Positions 33,859 to 44,160 of a stretch of DNA of 64,000 nt are shown here, piece by piece (within the stretch, counting starts at the first letter, position 1; each line of letters opens with the position of its first letter). The notes under the pieces are model-generated. The model made no database searches and was not told the origin of the DNA. It was given only the letters and a program-made list of their open reading frames with translations. Position numbers and translations under genes: made by a program. This DNA is from Pleurodeles waltl (lineage: Eukaryota; Chordata; Amphibia; Caudata; Salamandridae), in contig NC_090448.1 in assembly GCF_031143425.1 (NCBI RefSeq), positions 534,830,313 to 534,894,312 of the forward strand, read 5' to 3'.

Positions 33859-35717
33859 CCAGTGTGGCGACTGATACCGGTGGGTGAAAAGTCGTCGTTG
33901 ATATGGCCGGAAAACCTTTCTTTCGGTCTTTCCATGCCTACCGCTTTCAGGGTATCTAGTTCAGCCTTCATTCTAGCCATCTTGTCATCGGCATGAGAAC
34001 CGAACAAGGTGGAGCCCGAGAAAGGTAAGTTTTGTATTCTCTGCTGCGCTTCAGGTTTGAGTGATGTAAGTCTCAACCATGCATGCCTTCTGAGCGCTAT
34101 CCCGTGTGCATAATTGTGTGCGGATAGCACCGAAGAGACAGCTGCAGCACTTATAATTTGGTTAGAAACCATGGCTCCCTCACCCACGACCTCCAGGAAA
34201 TCTTCCCTTTTATCCTTAGGAAGATGTTCCGCAAACTGCATTAAAGAGTCCCAGAGGGCACGCTCGTATCGCCCTAATAACGCAGTAGCGCTGGCTGCCT
34301 TCATCGTGACGGCTGCAGTAGAACATACTTTTCGTCCTGCAGCATCTATCTTTCTGCTCTCTTTATCTGGAGGCGAAGAAGAAGATGGTGAGGTTGAATG
34401 CAGTTTCTTTGCCGCTACTATGACCACCGAATCAGGTACTGGGTCCGACCTCAAGAATAGAGGATCTTGTTCTGGTGGACGATATTTTTTAATAAGTCTG
34501 GAAGGAGCAGACTTTGTTGCGGCCGGTGCAAGGAAAATATCCATTGCTGGTTCAAGGAGACCTGGAACCAGTGGAAGCAAAGGTCTGGAAGATGTCCTGT
34601 GATGCAAGGTCTCGAAGATCACTGACGTCGATGGGGCAGGTACCGCCAGCGGGATGTTCAGCTTGGTCGCCCCTCGTACTAAGACCTCCTGGAACGTATT
34701 CACATCATCTATGGGGGACACTCTCGGGGACGGTGAGTCCGATAGGGTTGGAGAGTAGTCGCGTGTAGACGAAGAACGCCTGTGATGTGAATGCTGAGAT
34801 CTCTGTGATTCATGACGGTGCCGAGAGGAAGAAGAGCGTCTAGAGGAATGTCCCGAACGTCTTACAGACCGCGTTGGAGTCCTCAAAACAGACTCTGAAG
34901 GCGGAGCCGGAAGAGGCGCCGTAGGTGTTACCGGCGTCTGTGGCAATGGTGATTGTCGAGGAGAGAGTTGTGGAGACGTTGGAAGGAGGATGAGTGAAGC
35001 CGAGGATTCTGAGGTTGTATAAACCCTTCTAGGTCTTTTTGATTGTCTCGACGTCGACACACTCCTCGACGTCGAAGTACGGTGACGGCGAGTGCCCTTC
35101 GCCGTCGATTCTTCTCGCCGTTGAGAATCTCTCGGCGACGACCCTCGACGTCGCTGTGATGACGGTGAACGCCTACGACGTCGAGCACCCCTCGACGTTG
35201 ATCGCTCTCGCCGTGTCGACGGCGAGCCGGATTCAGATCTCCTCGACGTGGAACGTCCTCGCCGTGTCGACGGCGACCCAGATCTCGACGGCGGAAGTCC
35301 ACGCCGTCTCGACGGCGAAATCGTCGTCGACGGCGAGCGATGTCTCTTTCTCGCCGGCGAACCACTCCTCGACGGCGAGCATGTTGGCGCTGTTCCTTGC
35401 CTCGACGTCGACGTCGTCGGAGACCTGTGCCGTTTTTGAGCTGGTCTGGTCGGAGTTATAGAGGAACCAGTGTGAGCTCTGGTAGAAGACTGACCTTCTC
35501 CTCGCTCTGTGGTAGAATGACCACTTTTCCTCCTGTCCTCTTTCGCCTGGAGTCGGATCTTCTCCCTGTCACAAAGGGTCCTTCTGGAGAAGGTTTTGCA
35601 GATGTCACACGACTCCGGTTTGTGGCTGGATGGAAGGCAAATTATGCAGACCCGATGTGGATCTGTTTTGGCCTTTTTTCGGCCACAAGAAGGGCATTTG
35701 TCAAACAGTGAAGGCAT
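33528..35717 (-). CDS. DIRS gag-like ORF, 729 aa, running into RT start
   Basis: Presumed capsid/nucleic-acid-binding protein of the element. From ATG (35717): residues 5-55 contain paired cysteines (CPSCGRKK, CIICLPSSHKPESCDICK), a zinc-binding start. Residues about 60-330 are low-complexity, rich in Ser-Arg (RSGSPARKRHRSPS and many like it). About 340-600 is a helical capsid-like part, with VSNQIISAAAVSSVLSAHNY and SGSTLFGSHADDKMARM. The last 70 codons read SISNHLDEWLRITTDAWVLN and IVRHGYALRF, which is the conserved N-terminal block of DIRS reverse transcriptases, not gag. The frame stops at TAG 33528-33530, right after an A7 tract. It overlaps the RT ORF by 331 bp. Confidence 0.78.
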   Translation of the reverse strand: MPSLFDKCPSCGRKKAKTDPHRVCIICLPSSHKPESCDICKTFSRRTLCDREKIRLQAKEDRRKSGHSTTERGEGQSSTRAHTGSSITPTRPAQKRHRSPTTSTSRQGTAPTCSPSRSGSPARKRHRSPSTTISPSRRRGLPPSRSGSPSTRRGRSTSRRSESGSPSTRRERSTSRGARRRRRSPSSQRRRGSSPRDSQRREESTAKGTRRHRTSTSRSVSTSRQSKRPRRVYTTSESSASLILLPTSPQLSPRQSPLPQTPVTPTAPLPAPPSESVLRTPTRSVRRSGHSSRRSSSSRHRHESQRSQHSHHRRSSSTRDYSPTLSDSPSPRVSPIDDVNTFQEVLVRGATKLNIPLAVPAPSTSVIFETLHHRTSSRPLLPLVPGLLEPAMDIFLAPAATKSAPSRLIKKYRPPEQDPLFLRSDPVPDSVVIVAAKKLHSTSPSSSSPPDKESRKIDAAGRKVCSTAAVTMKAASATALLGRYERALWDSLMQFAEHLPKDKREDFLEVVGEGAMVSNQIISAAAVSSVLSAHNYAHGIALRRHAWLRLTSLKPEAQQRIQNLPFSGSTLFGSHADDKMARMKAELDTLKAVGMERPKERFSGHINDDFSPTGISRHTGCLRAPSSSNNSSIKGVSPLSEGRQGVVQHLKLRQLDRLPRLSTTPVGGSISNHLDEWLRITTDAWVLNIVRHGYALRFTSSPPSVPPKTANHHLEALQLEVNILLQKKP
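33535..33541 (-). promoter_or_regulatory. Candidate -1 slippery site / A7 tract between gag and RT frames
   Basis: On the minus strand the gag frame reads TTG CAA AAA AAG CCA TAG. A step back by one base on A-AAA-AAG gives QKK-AIEPVP, exactly joining the RT start (in gag frame) to the RT body (in the other frame). Either programmed frameshifting or loss of one A from an A8 tract would produce this. Confidence 0.5.
35030..35440 (-). repeat. CpG-rich cgacg repeats coding the Ser-Arg region of gag
   Basis: Dense irregular repeats of ctcgacg/cgacggcgag on the plus strand over about 400 bp, encoding RRERSTSR/SGSPSTRR-like repeats on the minus strand. All six frames are largely open here, which explains the opposite-strand reading frames in this stretch. 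Confidence 0.75.
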
Positions 35718-35900
35718 TTCTGAAGTAGAAAAACCTCAAAATTCTGTCAGAATCTAACAGAAAAAAGTAGAAAATGATCACTCAATGTTAAAAACGTCGA
35801 GTGAAAATGAAATTCAAAAAGATTTTAAATGAATTTCTGTCACAAAAGGATTTTGTGAGGTAGAGCTCAATGCTTCAGGGTCCTGTCAGAAAGGAGCCGG

Positions 35901-36030
35901 AAAAAAGAACTGAGGCAACTGCCTTTTGCTGTGCATGATGGGAAACAGGAAGACTTTACTTTCTTAAAGGCACAGCTCTATTTTCATTCTGTATAATGGC
36001 AGCCTATGGGCTACACTGCCCTACATTGTT
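35901..36030 (+). repeat. 130-bp direct repeat X1
   Basis: Identical base for base to 36270-36399 (X2, same strand) and to the complement of 30428-30557 (X3). It lies between the gag start and the inner arm junction, in the presumed 5' UTR of the DIRS element. Confidence 0.9.
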
Positions 36031-36698
36031 ACCGCGGTTATGGGGATGGGCTTGCTACTCTATTCAGTGCTTATGACTATACATGGAAATCCCCTACGAG
36101 AGAAGGAATGGTTTCTTACCTGTAACTCCAGTTCTCTCGTAGGGGTATTTCCATGATAGTCATAAGCAACCCTCCCTCCTCCCCGGTGGAGTTGACATAG
36201 AACATGAATATTATTGAGGTTGGTACTCCAACAAATGTTTTGTTTCTTCATGTCAGGTTACTAGCCTCCAAAAAAGAACTGAGGCAACTGCCTTTTGCTG
36301 TGCATGATGGGAAACAGGAAGACTTTACTTTCTTAAAGGCACAGCTCTATTTTCATTCTGTATAATGGCAGCCTATGGGCTACACTGCCCTACATTGTTT
36401 TATTCTCATGAGAGGTGTAAATAAAATATGAGAATGTATTTATTTATGTATTTATAGAATAAATTGAGGTTTAAACGTGAATTTACACTACAACTGTTTT
36501 TTCTTCTATCAATTTGGCCTGTGTAGCTGTTCACATAGGCTGCACATTGTTATTCTTAAGTGTTTTTCACAGACCTTTTTTGTCAAGGAGCTGATGATTG
36601 CACTTAAGAATATATTACACAACAGTGCTCCGGGGTCCCCGCAGGCGCGCGGAACTATTCAGTGCTTATGACTATCATGGAAATCCCCTACGAGAGAA
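36031..36698 (-). repeat. DIRS inverted arm, right
   Basis: Complement of the left arm, beginning at accgcggttatgggg and ending ccctacgagagaa at 36698. The end-to-end junction is at 36104/36105. The 64-codon translations of matching windows in both arms are identical, so divergence is very low. Confidence 0.85.
36270..36399 (+). repeat. 130-bp direct repeat X2
   Basis: Second, identical copy of the 130-bp block, inside the right arm. On its right it continues into arm sequence (ttattctcatgag), whereas X1 continues into accgcggtta. Confidence 0.9.
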
Positions 36699-38060
36699 GT
36701 AGTCTGACAGGGTGTCGCAGAGTTCCTGCATTGGGTGGATGGCTATCAGGTTAGAGAATTCCTTGCTAATTTGCAAAGAGTTCTTTCAGGTGGTTTGCTG
36801 CGGTGTCAATCCGGGTAGTGATTGCTGCTTTTTGCTGCCTTGATGTGGTGGTGGTAGTTGTTGAGGGCTGCCTTGTAGACGGCTCTGTCGGAGGGGTCCT
36901 TGGTCACACGCCATTGTTTCTCAAGTTGGTGGCAGTCGCATTTGGAGTTTCTGAGCTTTAGAGTGTACAATCTACTGACTTGGAGGTGTTGTTGTTTTTA
37001 GCTTGTTTCAGTGGGGCAACTATGTCGGCGGATTAGGTGACCCAGGTGCTGAAATTTTGGACGACCTAGTTGGGGTTGAGGTATGCCGTGGGCTCGGGTT
37101 GTGAGATGCCTTGGGCCTGAGGCAATAGGGTCTCGGTTACCTTACCCCAGCTTCAGTGGATGGTGCTGGGGGTGCTTGGAGGTGGTGTGCGGGGCACTGG
37201 AGATGGTAAAGTGGACGATGACGTGGTCGGTCCAGGTGAGTTCAGTCATGCAGGTGAAAATTATTCTGTTGCTAGAAGTGAATCGTCCAATATGTATCCA
37301 GCTTTGTGCTTGAGTTTGGTGAATAGTTGGGTGAGACCGAACTTGCTGAGGATCTCTATGAGGGAAGTGAAATTGGTGTTGTTTAGATGGATACTGAGAT
37401 CGCCGAATAAGACGTAGTGGAGGGAGTTGAAGGCGAGGGAGGCAAGGAGGTTGGCAATGGCGTTGCAGAAGGATGGGCATGGTCCAGGTGGTCTGCATGC
37501 GAGGGTGCCTCGCATCGCGGTGTTGGCATCGGTATGGTGTCGGAAGTTGAGGTGCTCCATGAGGGGCATTGGGTCGTCGTCATCGGTGACGGTGCACTGG
37601 AAGGTTCCCTTGAAGATGATGGTGATGCCCCCGCCATATTTGTTGGAGCGGTCTCGGTGTGTCATCTTTTAGCCATCAGGGATGGCCGTGGCGATGTCGG
37701 GATTTGAGGAGGGTGTTAGCCATGTTTCTGCGATGAAGGCGACGTCTGGGTCGTGGGTGGTGATGGTGTCCTAGATTTCCATGGCATGTTTGCATAAGGA
37801 GCGGGCGTTTAGCGGGATGCACTGGAGTTGTGCTTGGTTGTTCGTAGTCTTCTGTGTGGGTGCAGTGCGGGTGTTAGTGGGCGCAGGCGGGCACACATTG
37901 TGGCAGTGTAGGTAGGTGAAGGGTCCTTCGGTTGAGCGTGGTGAGGGTGTGAAGCAGCTGTTAATGGGGTGTCAGATGTTCAGGGCCTAGAGCTCCTTAA
38001 TGGTGTAGCGGTGGGGGCGTTGGGAGGACCAGGGGTTCTGGCGCTGGGCACAGTCCAGGT
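36699..38060 (-). mobile_element. L2/CR1-like LINE, endonuclease and linker part
   Basis: Minus strand: LNARSLCKHAMEI and DPDVAFIAETWLTPSSN (about 37810-37700), SNKYGGGITIIFKG (about 37650-37610), VLFGDLSIHLNNTNF (about 37400-37360) and HKAGYILDDSL (about 37290) are blocks of a LINE apurinic endonuclease; further left LEKQWRVTKDPSDRAVYKAA and NNYHHHIKAAKS (about 36930-36840) form the linker to RT. Frameshifted. Its 3' continuation is at 30100-28431 beyond the DIRS insertion. Confidence 0.8.
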
Positions 38061-38229
38061 GCAGTTGGACTTGCCTTTGGCACGGCAGCAACGCACCTGC
38101 TGAGGACAGCCATGCTGAAGTCCCCATTATATGTCCCATAAGGTGGGAGGACCTGGGGTGGGAAACTGGAAGATGGGGCAAGAGTGGCAGTGGTGCAAAG
38201 GAGGCGTTGGCAGGGGCATCAGCAGATGC

Positions 38230-38359
38230 AATCAGGCTCAGAATGAGGCAGAGCTGTCGCAATCAGGTTCAGGGATGCAGGCGGAGCTGTCACAATCATG
38301 CTCAGGAATGCAGGTGGAGCTGTCTCAGTCAGGCTCAGGAATGCGGGTGGAGTTGTCAA
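38230..38359 (+). repeat. 33-bp minisatellite, about 3.9 units
   Basis: Units of 31, 33, 33 and 33 bp beginning aatcaggctcag/aatcatgctcag/agtcaggctcag and containing ggcggagctgtc. Lies upstream of the L2 coding part on its 5' side, so it may belong to the L2 5' UTR. Confidence 0.75.
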
Positions 38360-39217
38360 TGGCTTGCATGAAGGCTGGGGAGCTGCGACTGGTCCAATGG
38401 ATCAAAATGTATTGACTTTTACTATCACACTGATTTTTTTTTTCTTGAACTCAAAATATGACAGCAAGGCAAGGAGGAAAGATGCAGTCAAGGATAGTTC
38501 CACAGAGCCAGATATGTTGACTTCACACTCCAGCTAAAGCTTACAACTTTGATGCAACAAACTCCAAGAATCATAGCTCAGGAAATCAGACATTCATGAG
38601 CACCTCCTGCTTTCTTTTGTGGATTGCGTTGGGCCTTGGTAACTTCAAATGGTTTAAATCAGACAGCATTGTAAGCCTAGAAAAGGAGGGCAGATAACTT
38701 TGTATTCATGGGTAGCTGGAGTCTCATGCCTTGTAACAAAAAGTTCTGAGGAACTGAGGCTGGGCAGATAACTTTTTATTCATGGCTAGCTGGAGTCTCG
38801 TGCCTCGTAACAAAAAGTTCTGAGGAAGGCAACCTAATCTTGCACGCTGAACCTGCATCTTGAGAAGGTAGACTAACCTGACTCCTTGTCCGCGCCTCCA
38901 GAGAAGAAAAGTCTTTTAAGTTTCAATTAATCTATGAAATCTGTGTACTTAAGTGAAGCCAGCTACCAGGTGCCTCCCCTTCACAAATTTCTGTCAAAAT
39001 AGATCGGTAGTTACTTGTAGAAAGACCACTGTCTCTAATATGCTTCGATCAGCGCAAGTGGAGAATTTCTACTGCGATGCTCTTATGCACCTTAAAAGAA
39101 AAGGCACTTTTCTAGTTCTTCTAGTTACATCTATTAAGATACTTTTTTGTTCTCCTTTTTTTATTAGAAATGTTAAGTAGCAAGTCAGGAGCATATCAGG
39201 AGCATGCCAGGTTGTCA
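38360..39217. other. Intron sequence with a 74-bp tandem duplication
   Basis: Apart from the duplication at 38688-38827 I recognise nothing here. Confidence 0.5.
38688..38827. repeat. 74-bp tandem duplication
   Basis: gggcagataactttgtattc at 38688 recurs at 38762 with few differences; both copies run to aaaaagttctgaggaa. Confidence 0.85.
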
Positions 39218-40799
39218 TGTTTAGACTTCAATGAATAGTAATTTAAAATATTCTTTGATGGTAAAGTTGATTTTAAGTCACAATTCTGAGAACGCATCTT
39301 TTAGAAAGTTGACATTTTCTTGTCCTAACCATTTGTGCCTTCTACTAGTGACCTGGGTCACATGATTTTGAATGGCTCTGTCATTGGGTTTTGTGTTTTT
39401 CTCCCAGACAATCACAGCAAGAGGATTAAGTGGGGATAGGACGGGTCATCCTGCCAGAATGGCTGGGGGTGGAGCTGTTTCCTGCCTCACTTGCACTTCA
39501 AAGGAGTTGCCTCCAGCACACACAAAGTAATGTAACACTTGTATTTTGTCACTCCAGACTTCTTGGAGCCTTTAAAGGGCAGGGGAAGAGCTGTGCAGAA
39601 CCAGAAGTAGGGTAGTAAAGGAGATTCCCCCCACTTCAAAGGTTGGCACCAGGTATAAATATTGTACTCTCAGAACACCTCTTCAGTGCACTCCTGGGAC
39701 CTGTAAAAGACCTTAGAAAGATTGCCTTACCAACAGATTGCCCTGCTGCAACCACCTGACTGCCTTGCTGCTTGGAGGAGAACTGGACCATCTCCTGGAA
39801 CGCAGGACCACCAGAAGTGTCTCCAAGGGCCAGTTGACTAGTCTATGTGAGCTACACAGACATAGCAAGCTCCTGAGGCCTTGAACCCTGCACCTGGCCT
39901 CTGCCGGAGTGAGTCCTTGATCCCTTCCCTCCCTAAGTAGTGCCTCTCCATGCCCTGGTCCCTTGGAAGTGGTATTGTGGTACTGCTCCTGCCAAACCCA
40001 GAACTTGGGACTTAGAAAATTTTTCACCCAAATAATTCTTGAGAACTGACAGAAGACTGGCACCTACCTGCCAGCCGATCTGACCAAGAAGCATCGTCGG
40101 TCATCTTCACCTTGTGGTAGCGCTGTTCTTCTCTGCAGCAGGAAATCCTGCTCAATGCACCCTCTTGGCAACAGTATCCTGCCTCGTGGAGCCCTCTTCA
40201 GCTAGAGCCTGCAGCTTTGTTCCGCTGTAGAGTTTCACCTTCCAAAAAGTTGTCCAAATCTGAAGGTAAAAATCATCTCTAGGCTTGACGGAGACCTGCT
40301 CCCCATCGACAATGACAGACACAGCAAAATCCAAAGCTAAGCTGAGACCAGGTCCAATCCACCTTGTGCAGCCTGACTTGCACTCAGTCAGCTTTAACCT
40401 TTGACTTTGACCAAGTCGAGTGTGACCAGATACCAGCGGTTGGTAATTTGATCTTTTAGGTGCTAGATTTAACTAAAAACTTTAAACATTTATAACTCTG
40501 TTTCTTCTGGCTGGATTTAATTCATTTTAGTTTCATTTTATTTTTTTAAATTTACTTTATTTTTCTACATTGGTTTGGGATTTGTCTTGAGTTTTGTTTT
40601 CACTTTTTCGGTGCTGTGTCTGCTGCATTAAGAATTTACACATTGCCTCTAAGTTACGCCTGATTGTTTTTCTGCCGCGCCACTGGAGGGTTCTGCACAG
40701 GTTAATTTAGTGACTTTTGTGGTTCGTCCTGACAAGGATTGTGGTTGATGCCTGAGTGGAGCTACCAACCACTCAACCAATTACCCAAATTCGTTTACA
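39218..40799 (+). mobile_element. LTR-type repeat family 1, copy B
   Basis: Shares with copies A, C and D the block ttttagaaagttgacatttt (39300), a TATA-like tataaata (39654-39661), the stretch with gagaactggacc and tctccaagggccag, and the end cccaaattcgtttaca. The left end tgtttagac is a guess. No flanking duplication was found and no coding sequence is present. Confidence 0.6.
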
Positions 40800-41108
40800 A
40801 TTGATCTGTGGCACAGTGAGAGAGGCCATAATCAAAGGTCTGACATAATAACAATGCTGCACAAAATAGGACACGTTTTTCCCCATAGAACAGTAAAGCA
40901 TCTAGTCCCTTGGGGACATAGATATTTTATGATATTCCACATCCCTGAAGTGGAACACAGCTTTGAATTTTTTCAAGATACTAGTGCACAACAAGCACTG
41001 TGTATTCAATCTGCTGTCTTTACCAAGTCATAGAAAATGTATAAGATTATTCTCTTTAATGAAAACAAAAATAAGCAGTGGAAGCTTGGACAATGTGAAG
41101 AAGATATA
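40800..41108. other. Intron sequence, nothing recognised
   Basis: No element or gene recognised. Confidence 0.45.
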
Positions 41109-41478
41109 AGCCCTCATTATGACATAGGTGGTAAATGTTGCATACCACCACAGCGACGGCTGCCAAAACACCGTCGCCGTAACTACCTACAGTCCGCCAT
41201 ATTATGACCGTTGCCGGAATTCCACCAGAAGGCTGGCGGAATTCCGGCGACCGCCATGGCAGCGGGTGGCAGTAAGGTGGGACTGCTGCTGCAGCAACGC
41301 CATGCCAGTAGACTGCTGCAGACCGTATCATGACGCACCATAGTTTCCAGCCCGTCTTTACCGCCGTGGCAGTCGGTGTGGTACATTGGCAATGTCATAA
41401 TATGGTGGTATTTACCGCCAGCCTGTTGGCGGTACTACCACCACTATTACACCGACCACCAGGGTCGTAATGACCCCC
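41109..41478. mobile_element. MITE-like element with GGGGGTCATTAYGAC ends
   Basis: About 370 bp, GC-richer than its surroundings, with inverted ends: agccctcattatgac at 41109 against the complement of gtcgtaatgaccccc ending 41478. The inside is also partly palindromic (ccgccag/ctggcgg words). A 3-bp direct repeat flanks it (ata, or taa if the border is shifted by one), compatible with a PIF/Harbinger-type non-autonomous element. No coding capacity. Confidence 0.6.
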
Positions 41479-42072
41479 ATAATGTTTTCTCAGGAAGACC
41501 TCATTTAGGCTATTCCAAGACAATTTAGAAACGAAAATACAGCATTAATCAAAAATATGTATAGGGTAAGGCCAAATAAGGCAATACTCTTTAAGGCAAC
41601 AAGATACAGAAGCTTCAATAAATTAATAAATTACGCTGAAGGTTTGTGCCTGGGTGATATTCAACTGAAACGCCAAGGTTCTTTACGGAGGTAGCTAGGA
41701 GAGTTGGCATGGGATCAGTGGAATTAAAATCCAAGTGGGTGGGAACTATGATAAATCCAGTTTTGCACCAGCTGCTTTGCTGCAGTCAATCTACAAGCCC
41801 ATCATTCAGGCCCTCCCCGCCCTTCAAGTATTATGCTTCCTTATTCTTACAGCTATTTTCATGCTACATAAAAAGCAAATACAAATAATTTGCATAGTGA
41901 TGTATAGTCTCAATACAAGGTTTTAAATGTGATGAAGATAAATCTGGAATTTCAAAGAGATTAGATAATGAGTTCAAATTGGTTTCAAACTTGCTGTATG
42001 GTTTATGGAAACCTTATATGAGCAAGTAATAAACAAGAAGATATACTTTTATAGGGGAAAAATGCCTCTCAC
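41479..42072. other. Intron sequence, nothing recognised
   Basis: Ordinary AT-rich sequence up to exon h. Confidence 0.45.
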
Positions 42073-42220
42073 CCGGTGACATCTCTCAAAGGCCTGCTTT
42101 GTTTCTTGTAATAGGTTAACCACCACGTCTTGAGTAAGAAATGTCTCTCCGTGTGTATCAATACTTGGGCCAAGAGATAAATTGGTACGTTGTCGAATTC
42201 TCTCCTTGAGATCTTGAATT
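42073..42220 (-). CDS. EXOC5: EXOC5 exon h
   Basis: 148 nt: one base completing Gly, then IQDLKERIRQRTNLSLGPSI, DTHGETFLTQDVVVNLLQET and KQAFERCHR. Acceptor ttttag, donor gtgaga. It ends in phase 0. The downstream intron (14896-42072) is 27.2 kb and contains the L1/LTR/Ngaro nest, the L2 with its DIRS insertion, an LTR copy and a MITE. Confidence 0.97.
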
Positions 42221-43525
42221 CTAAAACATAAGGCACAAAAGTAAACTATGCACCAATATATTCTGTAAAATCAACTACACGCCCTAAAGCTATATAACAT
42301 TTATATACCTTTGCACAGTCATTAATCTAAAGTGAAAACAATGTTTCCATTATCAAGGAAAATCAGACCTTCATGTAACTTGCCATCCATCATAAGGCGG
42401 TGCTAGTCGCTCAGCAGTAGTAGCTATAGGTTTTTACTACTGGAATTCCACTCCCTTTATACGCCCGGCATATTTTTAGAATTTGACAATGGAGCTGGGG
42501 CATGTGAATGAACCCATAAGTGGCCCAAGGGCAGTCCAGGTCCCACTCTTGTTTGTATTACCAAACTGCCCACCTCGTATTATCTCTGGCAGTGTTGATG
42601 TTTATGTGTAGACTTAAATCTTTGACATTGTGCAAAGCAATATTTTAAGAAGGAATCAGAGGATTGGAGAGTGTAAAAATTGCAACAGTCATCAAATGTT
42701 CTATGCTTACACAATACCTCCATTCCTCCATACCATGGGAAGATTACCACATCTCAATAGCTCATTGAGAAGGAGAAAGGGAAAGGAGGAAAGCAGAAAC
42801 AATGTTTGGACTAGATCCAGTCAAAGTTCCAGAATTAACTTTTCAGTAACGTTCACAGAAATGTGCAGCCTGCAGAGTTTGGTGAAACCATGGGGAGTTG
42901 GCTTAGTGGAAGCTCTGTAAATAACGCTAATCAGAAAGAATCGCTGTAAATCCATGGAGATTGCCCTGAACCAACAAAATGCATTTGTGCTCTGGAAAAC
43001 ATGTTAAAAAGAGAGGCAGAAATCAGTTCACAATATAAAATGTCTCCTATCAGTTAACACTACACAATATTACAAAACAAATATGTACTCGAAGGAGCAA
43101 GGACGCTAGGCACAAGGTAAGAGATTAATGAAAGGCCCTTTAGGATTTTGGAATTCTATGTGTAAGGGTGTATATAAAGCCCATAGAAGAGAGAATCTCT
43201 AAATCCATGTTCTTGTTTATGGAAAAGAAGAAAGGTTAGTCAGCTCCCTCCCAAATCTCACCAACTTCACAGAAGTACTTTTCAGTGACAAACATTTTGG
43301 CAAAAGCACCCCACTGGTGGTTTGAACTTTTTCTGATGATACTTCTATTAATGCATCAATAGGGGCCAAAGCCAAGACTGCAACTGGTTCCAGAGCAGGC
43401 TCCATGCACTACAAAAGACGTGCAGAAAGGGGTCAGAGGGTGTCACCTCTTGCAGCTTACACAAATGGTTTATGATCTTTGAATCATGCCCTTTGGTAAG
43501 GCAACATGCTAATGGTTTTATTTGG
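42221..43525. other. Intron sequence, nothing recognised
   Basis: No element or gene recognised upstream (in transcription) of exon h. Confidence 0.45.
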
Positions 43526-43879
43526 CAATATGGATAGGACTAAATTATTCCATACAGTGTGTACAGTTCAAAGGCCATGTTCTCACTGCTTTCAGCAAAA
43601 GACTGTATGAAATCCTGTGTTGTAGTTTTAAGATACAGAAAAGTATCCTTTGCCTAGATGTTCTCTGGGGGAAAGAGTAATATGCCCATGTATATGGATG
43701 CCAATATGGATAGGACTAAATTATTCCATACAGTGTGTACAGTTCAGAGGCAATGTTCTCACTGCTTTCAGCAAAAGACTGTATGAAATCCTGTGTTGTA
43801 GTTTTAAGATACAGAAAAGTATCCTTTGCCTAGATGTTCTCTGGGGGGGAAGAGTAATATGCCCATGTATATGGATGCC
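43526..43879. repeat. 176-bp tandem duplication
   Basis: caatatggataggactaaat starts at 43526 and again at 43702. The two copies differ only at a few bases and in the length of a G-run (ggggga against ggggggga), so the duplication is recent. Confidence 0.92.
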
Positions 43880-44160
43880 TTAGAACAAAAGTGTACTCTT
43901 GTTCCAGACAAGCTAGAGAAAAACTTTGCGCATTTGCATGCATTTCTACATATTGGCACAGAATACAATGCAAGTTTCTCTTAACATATTAGAAACCTTC
44001 TTTGCTTTCAGTTTGCTAACATACACCTGTGACAATTCACTAACTGATATAATTTTCTTTTATCCTTCTGGGTAGTGTATAATAATGATTTGGAACTGTA
44101 TCGTTTGTCTTGACTTTTTAAAATCAAGCAGGAGGACCCACCCAAACAAATCATCCTAGT

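Larger units (their letters stand above)
30101..36698 (-). mobile_element. Well-preserved DIRS-like retrotransposon, 6.6 kb
   Basis: Tyrosine-recombinase retrotransposon with gag, RT/RNase H and recombinase ORFs on the minus strand, flanked by long inverted arms (30101-30796 and 36031-36698). Removing it joins gatgtggaa (30100) to gtagtctg (36699), restoring the L2 frame SDYFHI on the minus strand without any duplicated bases, as expected for recombinase-mediated insertion and unlike integrase or LINE insertion. The left outer end has a 27-bp extension (30101-30127) that the right outer end lacks, a feature recalled for DIRS elements. Arms are almost identical and all three ORFs are long and open, so this is the youngest large insertion in the window. 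Same sense as EXOC5. Confidence 0.9.

Noticed and set aside
35039..35461. 140-codon plus-strand frame and others over 34114-35711
   Set aside because: Antisense of the Ser-Arg repeat part of DIRS gag; cgacg repeats have no stops in most frames.
35901..36399. CRISPR-like direct repeats
   Set aside because: Only two long direct copies, inside a retrotransposon of a vertebrate genome.
36105..36698. Separate 594-bp DIRS-derived MITE inserted next to the full element
   Set aside because: The L2 empty site is restored only if it is removed together with 30101-36104, and it mirrors the left arm, so it is better seen as part of one insertion; not fully excluded.
38131..38415. 94-codon frame with 11-residue repeats ELSQSGSGMQ
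   Set aside because: Produced by the 33-bp minisatellite; no start context or homologue that I recognise.
41109..41478. Possible CpG island or promoter
   Set aside because: The GC-rich composition is explained by a MITE-like element with inverted ends.
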